The notes below the pieces were generated by a model. The model saw only the letters and a program-made list of their open reading frames with translations. It was not told the DNA's origin and did not search any database. From a virus: a DNA stretch of 25,642 nt. Shown piece by piece: positions 6,701 to 13,832 of the stretch (position 1 is its first letter; the number at the start of each line of letters is the position of its first letter). Location: positions 1 through 25,642 of IMG/VR virus record IMGVR_UViG_3300020172_002313. One strand, written 5' to 3'. The translations under genes and the position numbers were made by a program.

Positions 6701-6919
6701 TTATCCTTGTCTCGTGTCGTATGGTTTGCCTGCGACGAAAGTTACGCAGGTGTATTCTTCGCTTTCGTCCACTAGGTGAACTCCGTCGATGTTGTCGTAC
6801 CAACCGTCGTTACCTATGACGACCATCGTGTCTTTGTCCTGACCTTCCAATAAGTCCAAGAGTTGTCCGACGGTCAAAATGCCTTTTTGGGATTTCGCAT
6901 AGTTTGACTGGGTTTTCAT
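6701..6919 (-). CDS. Small hypothetical protein (DUF-like, ILTVGQLLDLLEG)
   Basis: 72 residues; GGAGGT six bases upstream and the TAATG overlap with the previous gene define the start at 6919 rather than further upstream. KGILTVGQLLDLLEGQDKDTMVVIGND resembles the TVGELI--L---D-d-pV-v phage domain also visible in the protein at 14815-15024 (TVRQLIESLKKENLDEPVVYEY). These small proteins are frequent in phages, without known function. Confidence 0.75.
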   Translation of the reverse strand: MKTQSNYAKSQKGILTVGQLLDLLEGQDKDTMVVIGNDGWYDNIDGVHLVDESEEYTCVTFVAGKPYDTRQG

Positions 6920-7344
6920 TAGATTGACCTCCCCATGATGTCTCGTGCATAGTTGCGGATACCTGAGAGAAGTTCCTCTTGGTAAACATTCCACAGATAG
7001 TCAGAAGAGAGGATGTATTGACCTAACTCTTCTAGTTGGTCGTCGGTGAGTTGTTCACCTAACTTGAACTCGGGGATGTCTGTCAGGTGACTGTTCTCGA
7101 ACTCGTCTCGTAACGCTTTAGGACTAAACGACATTGAGTTTGCGTGAGTAAGGTCATTATCCACGAACCGTTCCAATGCCTTGCCGTATTTTTCACCGAG
7201 TTGCGTTGCGAAACTATCCGCTCCGCTCTCGTCCCAGTCTTTGAGGATTGCCTTACCCTCGTCGTCTAGTTTGTCCGTGTCCACGACGACCGTGTTTGCT
7301 AGTTCGCAAACCGTTCCGTCGAGTTTGTTGATGAGTAGTTTCAT
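6919..7344 (-). CDS. Hypothetical protein
   Basis: 141 residues from the second ATG (7344), which has GGAG eight bases upstream; the first ATG at 7359 has none. Begins MKLLINKLDGTVCELANTVVVD; the rest is acidic and helical. A sigma70-like promoter lies upstream (TTGCAA, 17 bases, TACAAT). First gene of a unit continuing into 6701-6919 by TAATG. Not recognised. Confidence 0.74.
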   Translation of the reverse strand: MKLLINKLDGTVCELANTVVVDTDKLDDEGKAILKDWDESGADSFATQLGEKYGKALERFVDNDLTHANSMSFSPKALRDEFENSHLTDIPEFKLGEQLTDDQLEELGQYILSSDYLWNVYQEELLSGIRNYARDIMGRSI

Positions 7345-7371
7345 TTTTAGTAACTCCATTTCTAGTAGGTG

Positions 7372-7410
7372 TATTTATTGTATCGGCTACAAAAACTATT
7401 TGCAACCTTA
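7372..7410 (-). promoter_or_regulatory. Sigma70-like promoter
   Basis: On the minus strand TTGCAA, 17 bases, TACAAT, about 40 bases before the start at 7344. Unlike the other promoters it lacks the GTTACACCCC box (the spacer has GTAGCC), so it may be regulated differently. Confidence 0.5.
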
Positions 7411-7423
7411 GGCGGTCAGGTTT

Positions 7424-7783
7424 TTACACCCGAACCGCCCTACTAAGGATTTCTGCCTCAATCTCTTTCACAGGACGAGGACTCCAATGACAGTCGCGCT
7501 CCACCGCAGGTACACCGCCAAAGACGGTCACTGCTTCTAGTTCGCTGTACGAGAAGTATCCGTACTCCATCTCGAACCCATCCACGAGACCCCAAAAGGT
7601 GTCCTTGCCGTCAAACTCAACCGCATACCAAGTCCATTGGGAATACGGTGAGAAGAACTTGACCACTGCTACCGCTTCTTTCGAGACATCGTAGAGTTGC
7701 TCGCTGTTGTAGAGAGGTGGGAGGGTGTCCCTAATCTCTTGCGTGAGTAGTAGGTGTTTGCGTTTTGCTTTTTGAGTTTCCAT
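7424..7783 (-). CDS. DUF2958 domain protein
   Basis: 119 residues covering a whole DUF2958 domain: LLLTQEIRDTLPPLYNSEQL, VAVVKFFSPYSQWTWYAVEFD, FWGLVDGFEMEYGYFSYSELEAV and a late VERD motif match the family pattern (LP-LY, VKFF-P-S-WTWY--E, F-GLV-G-E-E-GYFS--EL). The family is found on phages, plasmids and conjugative elements; its function is unknown. AAGGAG precedes the ATG and the start overlaps the previous stop (TAATG). Confidence 0.88.
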   Translation of the reverse strand: METQKAKRKHLLLTQEIRDTLPPLYNSEQLYDVSKEAVAVVKFFSPYSQWTWYAVEFDGKDTFWGLVDGFEMEYGYFSYSELEAVTVFGGVPAVERDCHWSPRPVKEIEAEILSRAVRV

Positions 7784-7929
7784 TACTTTATCTCCTTGTA
7801 GTTTCCGTTCCTGAGTTCTTTCAGGTTTGTGTAAATGATTACTTGTCCCTCGTTATCAACATCGAAGTCGCAGGTTGGGATAAGTTTTTCTAACGCTTTA
7901 CGCAACTTGTCTCCGTCAATAGTTTTCAT
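7783..7929 (-). CDS. 48-residue hypothetical protein
   Basis: Reads MKTIDGDKLRKALEKLIPTC and continues for 28 residues to NGNYKEIK. GGAG seven bases before the ATG at 7929; an in-frame ATG immediately upstream overlaps the previous stop (ATGA). The stop overlaps the next start as TAATG. The exact fit between two coupled genes supports it despite its size. Predicted helix followed by strands; not recognised. Confidence 0.7.
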   Translation of the reverse strand: MKTIDGDKLRKALEKLIPTCDFDVDNEGQVIIYTNLKELRNGNYKEIK

Positions 7930-8282
7930 CATTTTGCTCCTTCATAGTCGTCGGATTCGTCTTCATCATCAAACTCGTCTTCGTCTTCTGCACTTTGTGG
8001 GATGAGGTTCGTGTAACCCTCGTTCGGGTTCTCTTCGTTATGAACCACTGAACTTATGAACTTCAATGGACACGACTCGTCGTACCACTTGACAAGTTGC
8101 TCACGCAACTCTGAAGGTGTCCCCGTAACTTTGGTGTAATCATCTCGGTCACGAAACCACTGTGCCTCAATCTCGTCTAACGCAATATAGATTTTGTGAC
8201 AACCATCGAACGCAATAAGATATGCGTATTCCAGTGCGTTCTCTACATCGCTCCAATAATCTTGCATTGTTGTTGTAGCCAT
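7929..8282 (-). CDS. Hypothetical protein with acidic C-terminal tail
   Basis: 117 residues. A mixed N-terminal domain (YAYLIAFDGCHKIYIALDEIEAQWF) is followed by a strongly acidic tail (EDEDEFDDEDESDDYEG). Acidic tails like this occur in DNA mimics and chaperone-like phage proteins, but there is no other support for that here. AAGGAG seven bases before ATG. Driven by the promoter with the GTGTTACAC box at 8346-8355. Confidence 0.75.
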   Translation of the reverse strand: MATTTMQDYWSDVENALEYAYLIAFDGCHKIYIALDEIEAQWFRDRDDYTKVTGTPSELREQLVKWYDESCPLKFISSVVHNEENPNEGYTNLIPQSAEDEDEFDDEDESDDYEGAK

Positions 8283-8322
8283 TTTGTTGCTCCTTGTTTA
8301 GTAGGTTTAGTAAGGGTTTTAT

Positions 8323-8360
8323 CCCTCACCCATAACTATAGGTGAGGGGTGTTACACGGT
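8323..8360 (-). promoter_or_regulatory. GTAACACCCC-type promoter/operator with hairpin
   Basis: On the minus strand TAACACCCC (8346-8354) precedes TATAGTTAT. The -10 region lies in the loop of a perfect eight-base inverted repeat (8323-8330 with 8341-8348). Just downstream is the AAACCTA leader and AAGGAG of the gene at 7929-8282. The hairpin is GC-rich and could alternatively work as a terminator. Confidence 0.5.
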
Positions 8361-8363
8361 TGT

Positions 8364-8609
8364 TTAGACGGTGATGTCTCGTGCGTACACCTTGCTGGTG
8401 CAGAACTTATGCATCGCTCGGATTGCCTTATTCGATGAGTCTCGAATCCCCGACCAGTCGTAACCCTGCTCAGGTATATACCCAACTTCTCCGTACCCAT
8501 CGCTGAGTGAGTAGAGTTCCTCTAAGAAATCGTTGTCCATAGATTCCGTCCACGCCTTATGAATGGTGGGGAGTTGGGTGTCTCGGTCGTATTTCTTTTT
8601 AGTTGGCAT
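8364..8609 (-). CDS. Small hypothetical protein
   Basis: 81 residues, with a basic start (MPTKKKYDRDT) and an aromatic-rich middle (YSLSDGYGEVGYIPEQGYDW). Upstream lies a leader and promoter nearly identical to that of the next minus-strand gene at 9238. AAGGAG nine bases before ATG. Not recognised. Confidence 0.72.
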   Translation of the reverse strand: MPTKKKYDRDTQLPTIHKAWTESMDNDFLEELYSLSDGYGEVGYIPEQGYDWSGIRDSSNKAIRAMHKFCTSKVYARDITV

Positions 8610-8684
8610 TTATATTTCTCCTTGCTCGATAGGTTTATTTTTACTTACTCCCACATTGTATCTGTGGGGTGTTACACAGTTATT
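8605..8684 (-). repeat. Duplicated promoter-leader, copy 1
   Basis: Almost identical over 80 bases to 9234-9313 (constant offset of 629), covering start codon, ribosome site, AAACCTATC leader, -10-like TACAAT and GTGTAACACCCC box. Differences are a few scattered bases. The near identity of a whole promoter points to recent duplication or gene conversion, or to strong selection. Confidence 0.85.
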
Positions 8685-9238
8685 TAGACGGATGCCTTGC
8701 TGAGTGCTTCACGACAGAGTCCCCAAATCGAATCAACGACCTCGGATACTTGGTCGTAGAACTCGTCATATTCTTCGTTCTCTTGTTGTGCGGAAGACAT
8801 ACTTGGGTATTCCCCTTCAAGTTCTACAACGAACTCGCCGTTGCGGATTGCGAAACCGCCCAAGAATGCCATACCACCTTCGTCGTAGGTGAGAATGAAG
8901 TCAAGTGTCGGGAACTGTTTGGACACATTGCGTATGCCCTCGCCGATAGGAGACCACGCCGACATAAATGTTGCATGGATTTCCGTATCGGTGACAATGT
9001 TGAACACTCCGTCAAAGTCCGACCACTTGGAACCGTAGTTTGCACAGTTCCATGCGACTGCATCTATTCCGTCTATTCCGTCTTTTTTGTCTTTCGGTGT
9101 AGGTAATAGGTTGTCGAGAATGCTGAACTGGTCGTGTTCCTTACGTTCGTCTTCGTTCTTGATAATCGCTTCGTGGAAACGCTTGATTTCTTTTGCGTCT
9201 CCACTCACATGAAGGTTGTTGGTGCAGTAGTTTGGCAT
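8684..9238 (-). CDS. DUF1281/Api92-like protein
   Basis: 184 residues from the ATG at 9238, with AAGGAG nine bases upstream; the open frame before it belongs to the leader. MPNYCTNNLHVSGDAKEIKR, the Leu-Pro-rich segment NLLPTPKD, AVAWNCANYGSKWSDF and AFMSAWSPIGEGI-like segments match the DUF1281 family (N-terminal MPNWC-N-L-I-G, central W---NWGTKWD, then W-PP-). The family is common on phages and plasmids. Role unknown, sometimes found with antirestriction or plasmid-maintenance genes. Confidence 0.85.
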   Translation of the reverse strand: MPNYCTNNLHVSGDAKEIKRFHEAIIKNEDERKEHDQFSILDNLLPTPKDKKDGIDGIDAVAWNCANYGSKWSDFDGVFNIVTDTEIHATFMSAWSPIGEGIRNVSKQFPTLDFILTYDEGGMAFLGGFAIRNGEFVVELEGEYPSMSSAQQENEEYDEFYDQVSEVVDSIWGLCREALSKASV

Positions 9239-9313
9239 TTGTATTTCTCCTTGTTTGATAGGTTTATTTTTACTTACTCCCACATTGTATCTGTGGGGTG
9301 TTACATAGTTATT
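9234..9313 (-). repeat. Duplicated promoter-leader, copy 2
   Basis: Partner of 8605-8684. Contains TTACTCCCA, a 12-base spacer and GGGGTGTTA, the inverted-repeat operator form, with TACAAT (9284-9289 on the minus strand) in the spacer, then the AAACCTATC leader and AAGGAG of the DUF1281-like gene. Confidence 0.85.
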
Positions 9314-9344
9314 TTTAGTAGGTGCTTATTTATTACATTACCAT

Positions 9345-9392
9345 TATATACACACCACAAAACAAAAAGCAACTCTTTCCCCAAAAATCTTT
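9345..9392 (-). promoter_or_regulatory. Second upstream sigma70-like promoter
   Basis: Minus strand: TTGCTT, about 18 bases, TATAAT, followed by GGTAATG. It is upstream of the GTAACACCCC promoter of the same gene. The same TTGCTT/TATAAT pair precedes the gene at 22255-22512, next to another CGCCACCG box. Confidence 0.5.
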
Positions 9393-9437
9393 TAGACCTA
9401 AACGACCCCCACAAAACCAACAGCCCTCGACCACCCA

Positions 9438-9458
9438 TATACGCCACCGTTCAGGTTG
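9438..9458 (-). repeat. CGCCACCG box, copy 5 of 9
   Basis: TATACGCCACCGTTCAGG followed by TTG on the plus strand; on the minus strand CAACCTGAACGGTGGCG leads into TATA. It sits upstream of the minus operon starting at 9238. Read in that direction the box occupies the 17-base spacer before a -10-like TATA element. Confidence 0.8.
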
Positions 9459-9613
9459 AACAAAGCCGGCAGTGTCGCCTTGCCACCCTGCGATGCTTGA
9501 AAGCGCATCACAGCCCCGCACCCGTAGCACTTTGCGCTACAGCCCCGCTACCCGATGCGACAGCACGGGACTGTTGCAGGCGAACGGGCGTTTGGTCAAC
9601 TACTATCGAGACT
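9459..9613. other. Operon-border module with AGCCCCG and CGGGACT motifs
   Basis: Holds AGCCCCG at 9512 and 9541 and CGGGACT at 9566. ACAGCCCCG pairs with CGGGACTGT except for one C-A position. No gene is evident on either strand until the ATG at 9614; the frame open before it is not supported by start or ribosome site. Confidence 0.6.
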
Positions 9614-10009
9614 ATGACAATCTCCAGAACAGACAGATGGCAACACCGCTTCAACGCACTAGTCCAATACACAGACCGCACAGGAACTTCGCTTGTTCCA
9701 GCAACACAGGTTGAAGTTTATGGGGGCAAGAATGTCGCCCTCGGTGCGTGGGTCGCCTACAACCGTCAGCAATACAGGACAGGTGGGTTGTCATCCGCTC
9801 GCAAACAAGCGTTTGAGCAACTCGCAGGGTGGCATTGGGAGAAACAGAAACCTGGCAGACGCTACGACAAGACCCGAGACGCAGACATCTCGAAGCGTTA
9901 CGAGAGTGGCGAGCGTGTCGGTGACATCGCCAAGAGTTACAACCTTTCACGCCAACGAGTTCACCAAATCGTCAAAAAAACATCCAAACAAAATGTCCAA
10001 CTTTCCTGA
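9614..10009 (+). CDS. Helicase-associated domain plus helix-turn-helix protein
   Basis: 131 residues. The first part, RWQHRFNALVQYTDRTGTSL, then LGAWVAYNRQQYRTGGLS and FEQLAGWHW, matches the helicase-associated (HA) domain: W--R---L, P----V-GG-LG-WV--QR---G-L----R---L---GW-W. It is followed by a helix-turn-helix (ADISKRYESGERVGDIAKSYNLSRQRVHQIVKK) of resolvase/sigma-4 style with SRQRVHQIVK as recognition helix. Both parts are nucleic-acid binding, so it is a candidate DNA-binding regulator. The start is weakly supported (no good ribosome site). It overlaps the next gene by 17 bases and lies on an isolated plus-strand island. Confidence 0.72.
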   Translation: MTISRTDRWQHRFNALVQYTDRTGTSLVPATQVEVYGGKNVALGAWVAYNRQQYRTGGLSSARKQAFEQLAGWHWEKQKPGRRYDKTRDADISKRYESGERVGDIAKSYNLSRQRVHQIVKKTSKQNVQLS

Positions 10010-10340
10010 TCATAGTCACGGTAAGCGTGACGCATGGAAAAAGATGAGCGAGTGGTCGCACAGCGTTTCTGATTCTGAACTCGATGGGTTATGGAGTGAA
10101 TGGGATGACGAGGGAGAGTTTGCCAACCAAGACGCAGACCGACCACAAAAAGTTTTCAGAAAACTATTTTCCGCACTTCTCGGTTTCGTTTTGGGAATCG
10201 CTTTCTTTTCATTCGTTGTCTACCGTGTCGCACTCGCACTTGATGTCAGCGGGTTTACATTCGTTGAGTCGGTCATCGTCACTGCCGGCGTGGCACTCAT
10301 CCGATACGCAGACGCAGGAGTGATGAAACAGTTCCGATAA
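9993..10340 (+). CDS. Two-helix membrane protein
   Basis: 115 residues. The N-terminal half is soluble and charged (WKKMSEWSHSVSDSELDGLW). Two hydrophobic helices follow (about 57-81 and 88-107), with KKVFRKL-like positive charge before the first. Overlaps the HTH gene by 17 bases, which suggests coupling. A hairpin terminator follows at once. Function unknown; could be a holin-like or superinfection-type membrane protein, but no lysis gene is nearby. Confidence 0.65.
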   Translation: MSNFPDHSHGKRDAWKKMSEWSHSVSDSELDGLWSEWDDEGEFANQDADRPQKVFRKLFSALLGFVLGIAFFSFVVYRVALALDVSGFTFVESVIVTAGVALIRYADAGVMKQFR

Positions 10341-10348
10341 ACACAGCA

Positions 10349-10386
10349 GGCGCACCCTTCTCGAGATGAATCCCGAGCGGTGCGCC
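10349..10386 (+). terminator. Hairpin after the plus-strand island
   Basis: GGCGCACC pairs with GGTGCGCC, and an inner CTCG/CGAG extends the stem. It follows the stop at 10340 by nine bases. No T-run follows, so a classic rho-independent terminator is only likely, not sure. Confidence 0.5.
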
Positions 10387-10474
10387 TCTGCGGAAGAAAC
10401 CGAAAAGGTGAAAGGAGATAAGCCCTTTCGTTCCTCTAGCAATCAGAATAACACACAACCAATATGTCATTCTG

Positions 10475-10502
10475 AAGCGTTTAGGTTTTACCCCAAACGC
10501 TT
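10475..10502 (-). terminator. Hairpin at the end of the VWA gene
   Basis: AAGCGTTT pairs with AAACGCTT across a 12-base loop; the hairpin overlaps the last codons of the minus-strand gene ending at 10488. Weak T content on both sides, so termination is uncertain. Confidence 0.4.
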
Positions 10503-11987
10503 TCCGTTTAGTTTTTGATATGTCTCTTGCCAACACCTCGGATACCAACGAGTCGGTTTCTTGCCGACCTTGAGTTGATTCAAGAGTGCGACACCTTGCT
10601 TGACATCGTTCGCCATGAACACCTTGTGCTTGACAACTTCTTTTATGCAATCCTGCGCCAAGATGTCGTGGTATCCACCCCACTGTCCGTTGTTGCCGAG
10701 ACCGTGAACCTTGCCGTCTGTAATCCAAACGATAGGTGTCGATGAACGCCTGCGTTGCTTGATTGCCCAACGGATTGCTTCACCGTCTACACCGTTACCA
10801 CCGTTGCGGTCAGGAAGTTTGTCAACCATTTTCCCGTTTTGTGCGAGGACGAGAAGGTTCGGTTTCACATTGCTTCTGTCTGCGGAATAAACCGCAACCG
10901 TACATCCTGGACTCGCCTCAGTGATTTCGAGAATGTCTTTGTTTTGGAGAGACATTGAACCTGAACCGTCAATCAAGACGATACCGCCGTTGCCTTTCTT
11001 GTATTTGTCAAACACTCGCTTCTCGGGGTCTGCTAGTGCGTTGCCGATTCTGCGTGGGTTGCGCCCCATGTTGCTCGCAATACGCTTGCGTCCGAGACCG
11101 CCGTGCGCCTTGCGTGTGAGTGGAAGGTTGCCCACGATGAGTTTGCCCCAACTTGGAACAACACCTTCGCCTCGTGACGCTTCTGTCGGACGAACTTTCT
11201 TTGGGTCTGCTTTCGGTTGAGGTTGTTGCGGTTTGTTAGTCGCTCCCTCACCCTTGTCGCCCTCCTTGTTGGGTTTTCCCTCTTTGGGTTCACCCTCTTT
11301 GCTTTGCTCGCCTTGCTCACCCTCGTTGCCCTCGTCACCTTCGGGTTGTGGTGGGTTCGCCAAACGGTCTACCCATTCTGCGATTCGTTCCGTGTGTGCG
11401 AAACCGAATGGTGCGAGTCCGTGTCGTGGGTCTACTTCGGTTGAACCGAGAGTGCCTGTCTTGAATGCTTTGACAAACTCTTTCTCAACCGCCTTGATGA
11501 TTTCTCGAAGTGTCTTTGCCCACGCTGGGTTCACACGCTTCACGCCTGCAATGAAATCTTTTCCACCGCCACAGATTGAGTAACCTACTGCGATATAAAC
11601 CGCTTGCGTCCAATCTGCTTGTTCTGCGATACGAACGCCTGACGCTTTTTCACTTCCGTCTGAGAGAAGGTCAACATCAAATCCTGCCTTCTTGATAAGG
11701 AAGTTCACACGAACTTCCTCAACGACAATGAGTGCGTCTTTGGTTGCGATACCACGCTCAATCCATTTACCGAAATCGTCTGCAGGTGAGAATCGTGCGT
11801 GTGCCATTTCGTGCGCACGGATTACTCGGTCAATCTGTTCGTCACCGACAGGAACAATCATGTGTTTGTCCACGACATTCGTCATCGGTTTTCCACGAAC
11901 AGGTGCGCAAGTATCGATTCGCCATGCGCCTGCGTCTTTGTCTTTGCGCCCCAACATTTCGGGGAGTGGTCTGATTTCTGTTCTCAT
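10488..11987 (-). CDS. CobT-like VWA protein with HExxH motif
   Basis: 499 residues. Near the N-terminus RAHEMAHARF contains HEMAH (59-63), a zinc-metallopeptidase-like signature, followed by VVEEVRVNFLIKKAG (89-102) with a possible third ligand. Residues about 214-270 are a low-complexity Gly/Glu/Lys/Gln linker. The C-terminal domain is a von Willebrand A fold: IVLIDGSGSM (MIDAS D340, S342, S344), GGNGVDGEAIRWA, and ITDG at 422-425. This domain order (acidic linker, then VWA) resembles CobT-type proteins and MoxR-linked VWA proteins that work with an AAA ring. The AAA partner is the next gene upstream. Cobaltochelatase itself is unlikely as no CobN or cobalamin genes are here. Confidence 0.85.
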   Translation of the reverse strand: MRTEIRPLPEMLGRKDKDAGAWRIDTCAPVRGKPMTNVVDKHMIVPVGDEQIDRVIRAHEMAHARFSPADDFGKWIERGIATKDALIVVEEVRVNFLIKKAGFDVDLLSDGSEKASGVRIAEQADWTQAVYIAVGYSICGGGKDFIAGVKRVNPAWAKTLREIIKAVEKEFVKAFKTGTLGSTEVDPRHGLAPFGFAHTERIAEWVDRLANPPQPEGDEGNEGEQGEQSKEGEPKEGKPNKEGDKGEGATNKPQQPQPKADPKKVRPTEASRGEGVVPSWGKLIVGNLPLTRKAHGGLGRKRIASNMGRNPRRIGNALADPEKRVFDKYKKGNGGIVLIDGSGSMSLQNKDILEITEASPGCTVAVYSADRSNVKPNLLVLAQNGKMVDKLPDRNGGNGVDGEAIRWAIKQRRRSSTPIVWITDGKVHGLGNNGQWGGYHDILAQDCIKEVVKHKVFMANDVKQGVALLNQLKVGKKPTRWYPRCWQETYQKLNGKRLG

Positions 11988-12044
11988 CTTTGTCTCTTTC
12001 GTTTAGGTTTAGTTGGTTTATGTCTCTTGCTTAGGGAGACTGTC

Positions 12045-12075
12045 TTACACCCCCACCTTACGGCAGGGGTGTAAC
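12045..12075 (-). promoter_or_regulatory. Inverted-repeat operator TTACACCCC-N12-GGGGTGTAA
   Basis: Perfect nine-base arms (12045-12053 and 12066-12074) with a 12-base spacer; within the spacer on the minus strand lies GCCGTAAGGTG. It precedes the AAACCTAAAC leader of the VWA gene. One arm is the GTTACACCCC box found in front of most operons, so this looks like a dimer binding site overlapping the promoter. Confidence 0.7.
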
Positions 12076-12083
12076 ACGGTTTA

Positions 12084-12818
12084 TTAGACCGCAACCTTGT
12101 TGATTGCGATTGCGTCTAGGACGCTTTCTGCTTGCCTGCCGAACACCATGCGTGCGCTGTCTGCGTCACCAAGTGCTTTGCGTAGGTGGTCAAACGCATA
12201 GAAGGTACGGAGTGAGATTCTGCGCTCACCTGCGTCTGCCATGCGAACCGCATACTCACGCAAATCCGCAGACAACTTCTGCAATGCGTCAGGGTGAGGT
12301 TGGTTGATACGGATACAGACAGGGAATCGGTCTTTCAACGCTTCAGGGAGTTCCTCCATTGTTTCGATGTTCGTGGTCATCACGACACTGAAACCGTCTT
12401 TTGGAGTAATCGTCCGTCCGTTGTCAGGTGACTCCCACTTTGAGGATTCAGGTGAGTCCGTGAATGCGAGAAGTGTTGCGAACACATCTGCGCCTGCTTT
12501 GTCAATCTCGTCAATCACGAGACGACCACCACGAATACCGTCACCCTTCCATGCCGACACCGCTTTGCCGTCTACCCAAGACCAACCGCCTTCGCCGTTC
12601 ATCTTGTAGTGTCCTTCAACTTGTGCGTTGCTCATGTCCTCGGTGCAGATGAGTCGAAATGCTCCTGCGTTGACATCGCCGTAGTTGAGTCCTGCGAATG
12701 TCTTGCCCGTTCCTGGGGGACCGAACAGGATGATTCTGTCAACTCCTGCGTTGAGTGCGTTCTCAACATCTTTCCAACATTGTGGAAGGTCTTGACGAAC
12801 TTGGTTTGGATTTGCCAT
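12084..12818 (-). CDS. MoxR/CobS-like AAA+ ATPase
   Basis: 244 residues. Walker A GPPGTGKT (33-40), Walker B RLVIDEID (99-106), sensor 1 in VVMTTNIE (N150) and an Arg finger in LKDRF (R164). The insert KGDGIRGGRLVIDEIDKAG and the short length place it with MoxR/CobS-type ATPases, which form hexameric rings and pair with a VWA protein to remodel or insert cofactors into targets. The VWA/HExxH gene follows directly, separated by an operator, strongly suggesting a two-component machine. The substrate is unknown. Confidence 0.9.
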   Translation of the reverse strand: MANPNQVRQDLPQCWKDVENALNAGVDRIILFGPPGTGKTFAGLNYGDVNAGAFRLICTEDMSNAQVEGHYKMNGEGGWSWVDGKAVSAWKGDGIRGGRLVIDEIDKAGADVFATLLAFTDSPESSKWESPDNGRTITPKDGFSVVMTTNIETMEELPEALKDRFPVCIRINQPHPDALQKLSADLREYAVRMADAGERRISLRTFYAFDHLRKALGDADSARMVFGRQAESVLDAIAINKVAV

Positions 12819-12875
12819 TTCTTTTTACTCGCTTTCTTTGTTTAGGTTGATTTAGGTTTATTTGCTTTTATTTCC

Positions 12876-12905
12876 TTACACCCCCATCTTACGACAGGGG
12901 TGTAA
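12876..12905 (-). promoter_or_regulatory. Inverted-repeat operator TTACACCCC-N12-GGGGTGTAA
   Basis: Second perfect copy: arms at 12876-12884 and 12897-12905, again 12 bases apart. It precedes the leader (AAACCTAAATCAACCTAAAC) of the AAA ATPase gene. The same spacing in front of both partner genes suggests shared control. Confidence 0.7.
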
Positions 12906-12916
12906 CAGGGTTTCGA

Positions 12917-13324
12917 TTACGCCACTTGCGCTTCTGTGTTTGCCTTGCTCTCGGTGTTTGCACCCTTGAGTTCGGTCACACGGATTTGCTCGTATGCGGT
13001 GATTGTGATTACTGCGTCTGCGACATCTGCCTTGATGACACCAACTTCAACCGCACTCTTGAACTTCTTGCCGTCTACGGTTGCTTTGGTGACTGTCTTG
13101 AACACTTTGTCGGAAACAAGGTCTTTCAAGATTTCAACGCTGTATGAAGGACGCTCGCCTTTGATGACCGCAACTTTCGTTCCGTCCACTACTGCGAAAT
13201 CGACGCCTTCTTTTGCGAGTTCCAACTTGAAACTTGCTTCTGCTTGTGCGAGTTCTTGCTCTGCGATTGCGAGTGCTTCACGCTTTGCGAGAACCGCCTT
13301 TGCTGTTGAGGTTGTTAGTGCCAT
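12917..13324 (-). CDS. Hypothetical protein with N-terminal coiled coil
   Basis: 135 residues. The first 45 residues (AKREALAIAEQELAQAEASF onwards) have heptad-like Ala/Leu/Glu spacing expected of a coiled coil. Then strands (VAVIKGERPSYSVE) and an Ala/Glu/Thr-rich tail. AAGGAG nine bases before ATG. It sits directly upstream of the AAA-VWA pair and is promoted separately by a GTAACACCCC box at 13390. It may be an adaptor or substrate of that pair (inference from position only). Confidence 0.72.
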   Translation of the reverse strand: MALTTSTAKAVLAKREALAIAEQELAQAEASFKLELAKEGVDFAVVDGTKVAVIKGERPSYSVEILKDLVSDKVFKTVTKATVDGKKFKSAVEVGVIKADVADAVITITAYEQIRVTELKGANTESKANTEAQVA

Positions 13325-13377
13325 TTTTTTTTGCTCCTTATGTTTAGGTTTATTTGGTTTACTTGCTTACTTACCAC

Positions 13378-13400
13378 CACTGTATATCAGGGGTGTAACA
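13378..13400 (-). promoter_or_regulatory. GTTACACCCC-type promoter
   Basis: GGGGTGTAA at 13390-13398 (TTACACCCC on the minus strand), followed by TGATATACAG as -10 region, then the AAACCTAAAC leader of the coiled-coil gene. The second arm is only partly matched (TTACCACCA). Confidence 0.55.
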
Positions 13401-13474
13401 CGGTTATTTCTATTTCGTACTGACTAACTATCTATGATAGATAGTCTAGTACCACTTTTCGTACTTTGCAACCT

Positions 13475-13750
13475 TTATTTCAATAAATCTTCGATTTCTT
13501 GGTCAAGGTTGGTTACGGACTCCCGAACCACCGATTCCTCGTGTTCTGCGATGATTTGGTCGTTGATTGCCCCAAACACCCTCGCCAGACCGATTGCCAC
13601 ACCCACACGCTCTGCGAGTTCCTCACCCCTATATTCGTCTATCTCGGGGTTGCTCTGCTCATGGATGTCCTTCATCGTCTGTGCGCCCAATGCGATAGTG
13701 ATGAGGTAAATCTCGCTCTCCGTCAATGCCACTTCGTACACCTTGTTCAT
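13475..13750 (-). CDS. Hypothetical helical protein
   Basis: 91 residues from the ATG at 13750, chosen because AAAGGA precedes it; a longer reading from 13780 is possible. Mostly helical and acidic (ALTESEIYLITIALGAQTMK, ESVTNLDQEIEDLLK). The region 60-110 bases upstream holds three DnaA-box-like sequences. Not recognised. Confidence 0.7.
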   Translation of the reverse strand: MNKVYEVALTESEIYLITIALGAQTMKDIHEQSNPEIDEYRGEELAERVGVAIGLARVFGAINDQIIAEHEESVVRESVTNLDQEIEDLLK

Positions 13751-13832
13751 GTTGTTTCCTTTCGGGTTGTTGTTGTTCATACCTAGATAACGCACTGACC
13801 GTCCTGAAGTGTGATGTCGATTTGGAAAAATC

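Noticed and set aside
9134-9613. Plus-strand frame open before the HTH gene
   Set aside because: It crosses the minus-strand DUF1281-like gene, its promoter and the repeat module, with no ribosome site; only the part from 9614 has domain support.
11033-11583. ORFs opposite or shifted within the VWA linker region
   Set aside because: The low-complexity linker of the VWA gene leaves other frames open; these show only Arg/Thr or Ser/Pro-rich translations.
10488-12818. Cobaltochelatase CobS/CobT assignment
   Set aside because: Domain architecture is similar, but there is no CobN or other cobalamin gene and the HExxH part is unlike a dedicated chelatase; only the general MoxR-VWA class is supported.
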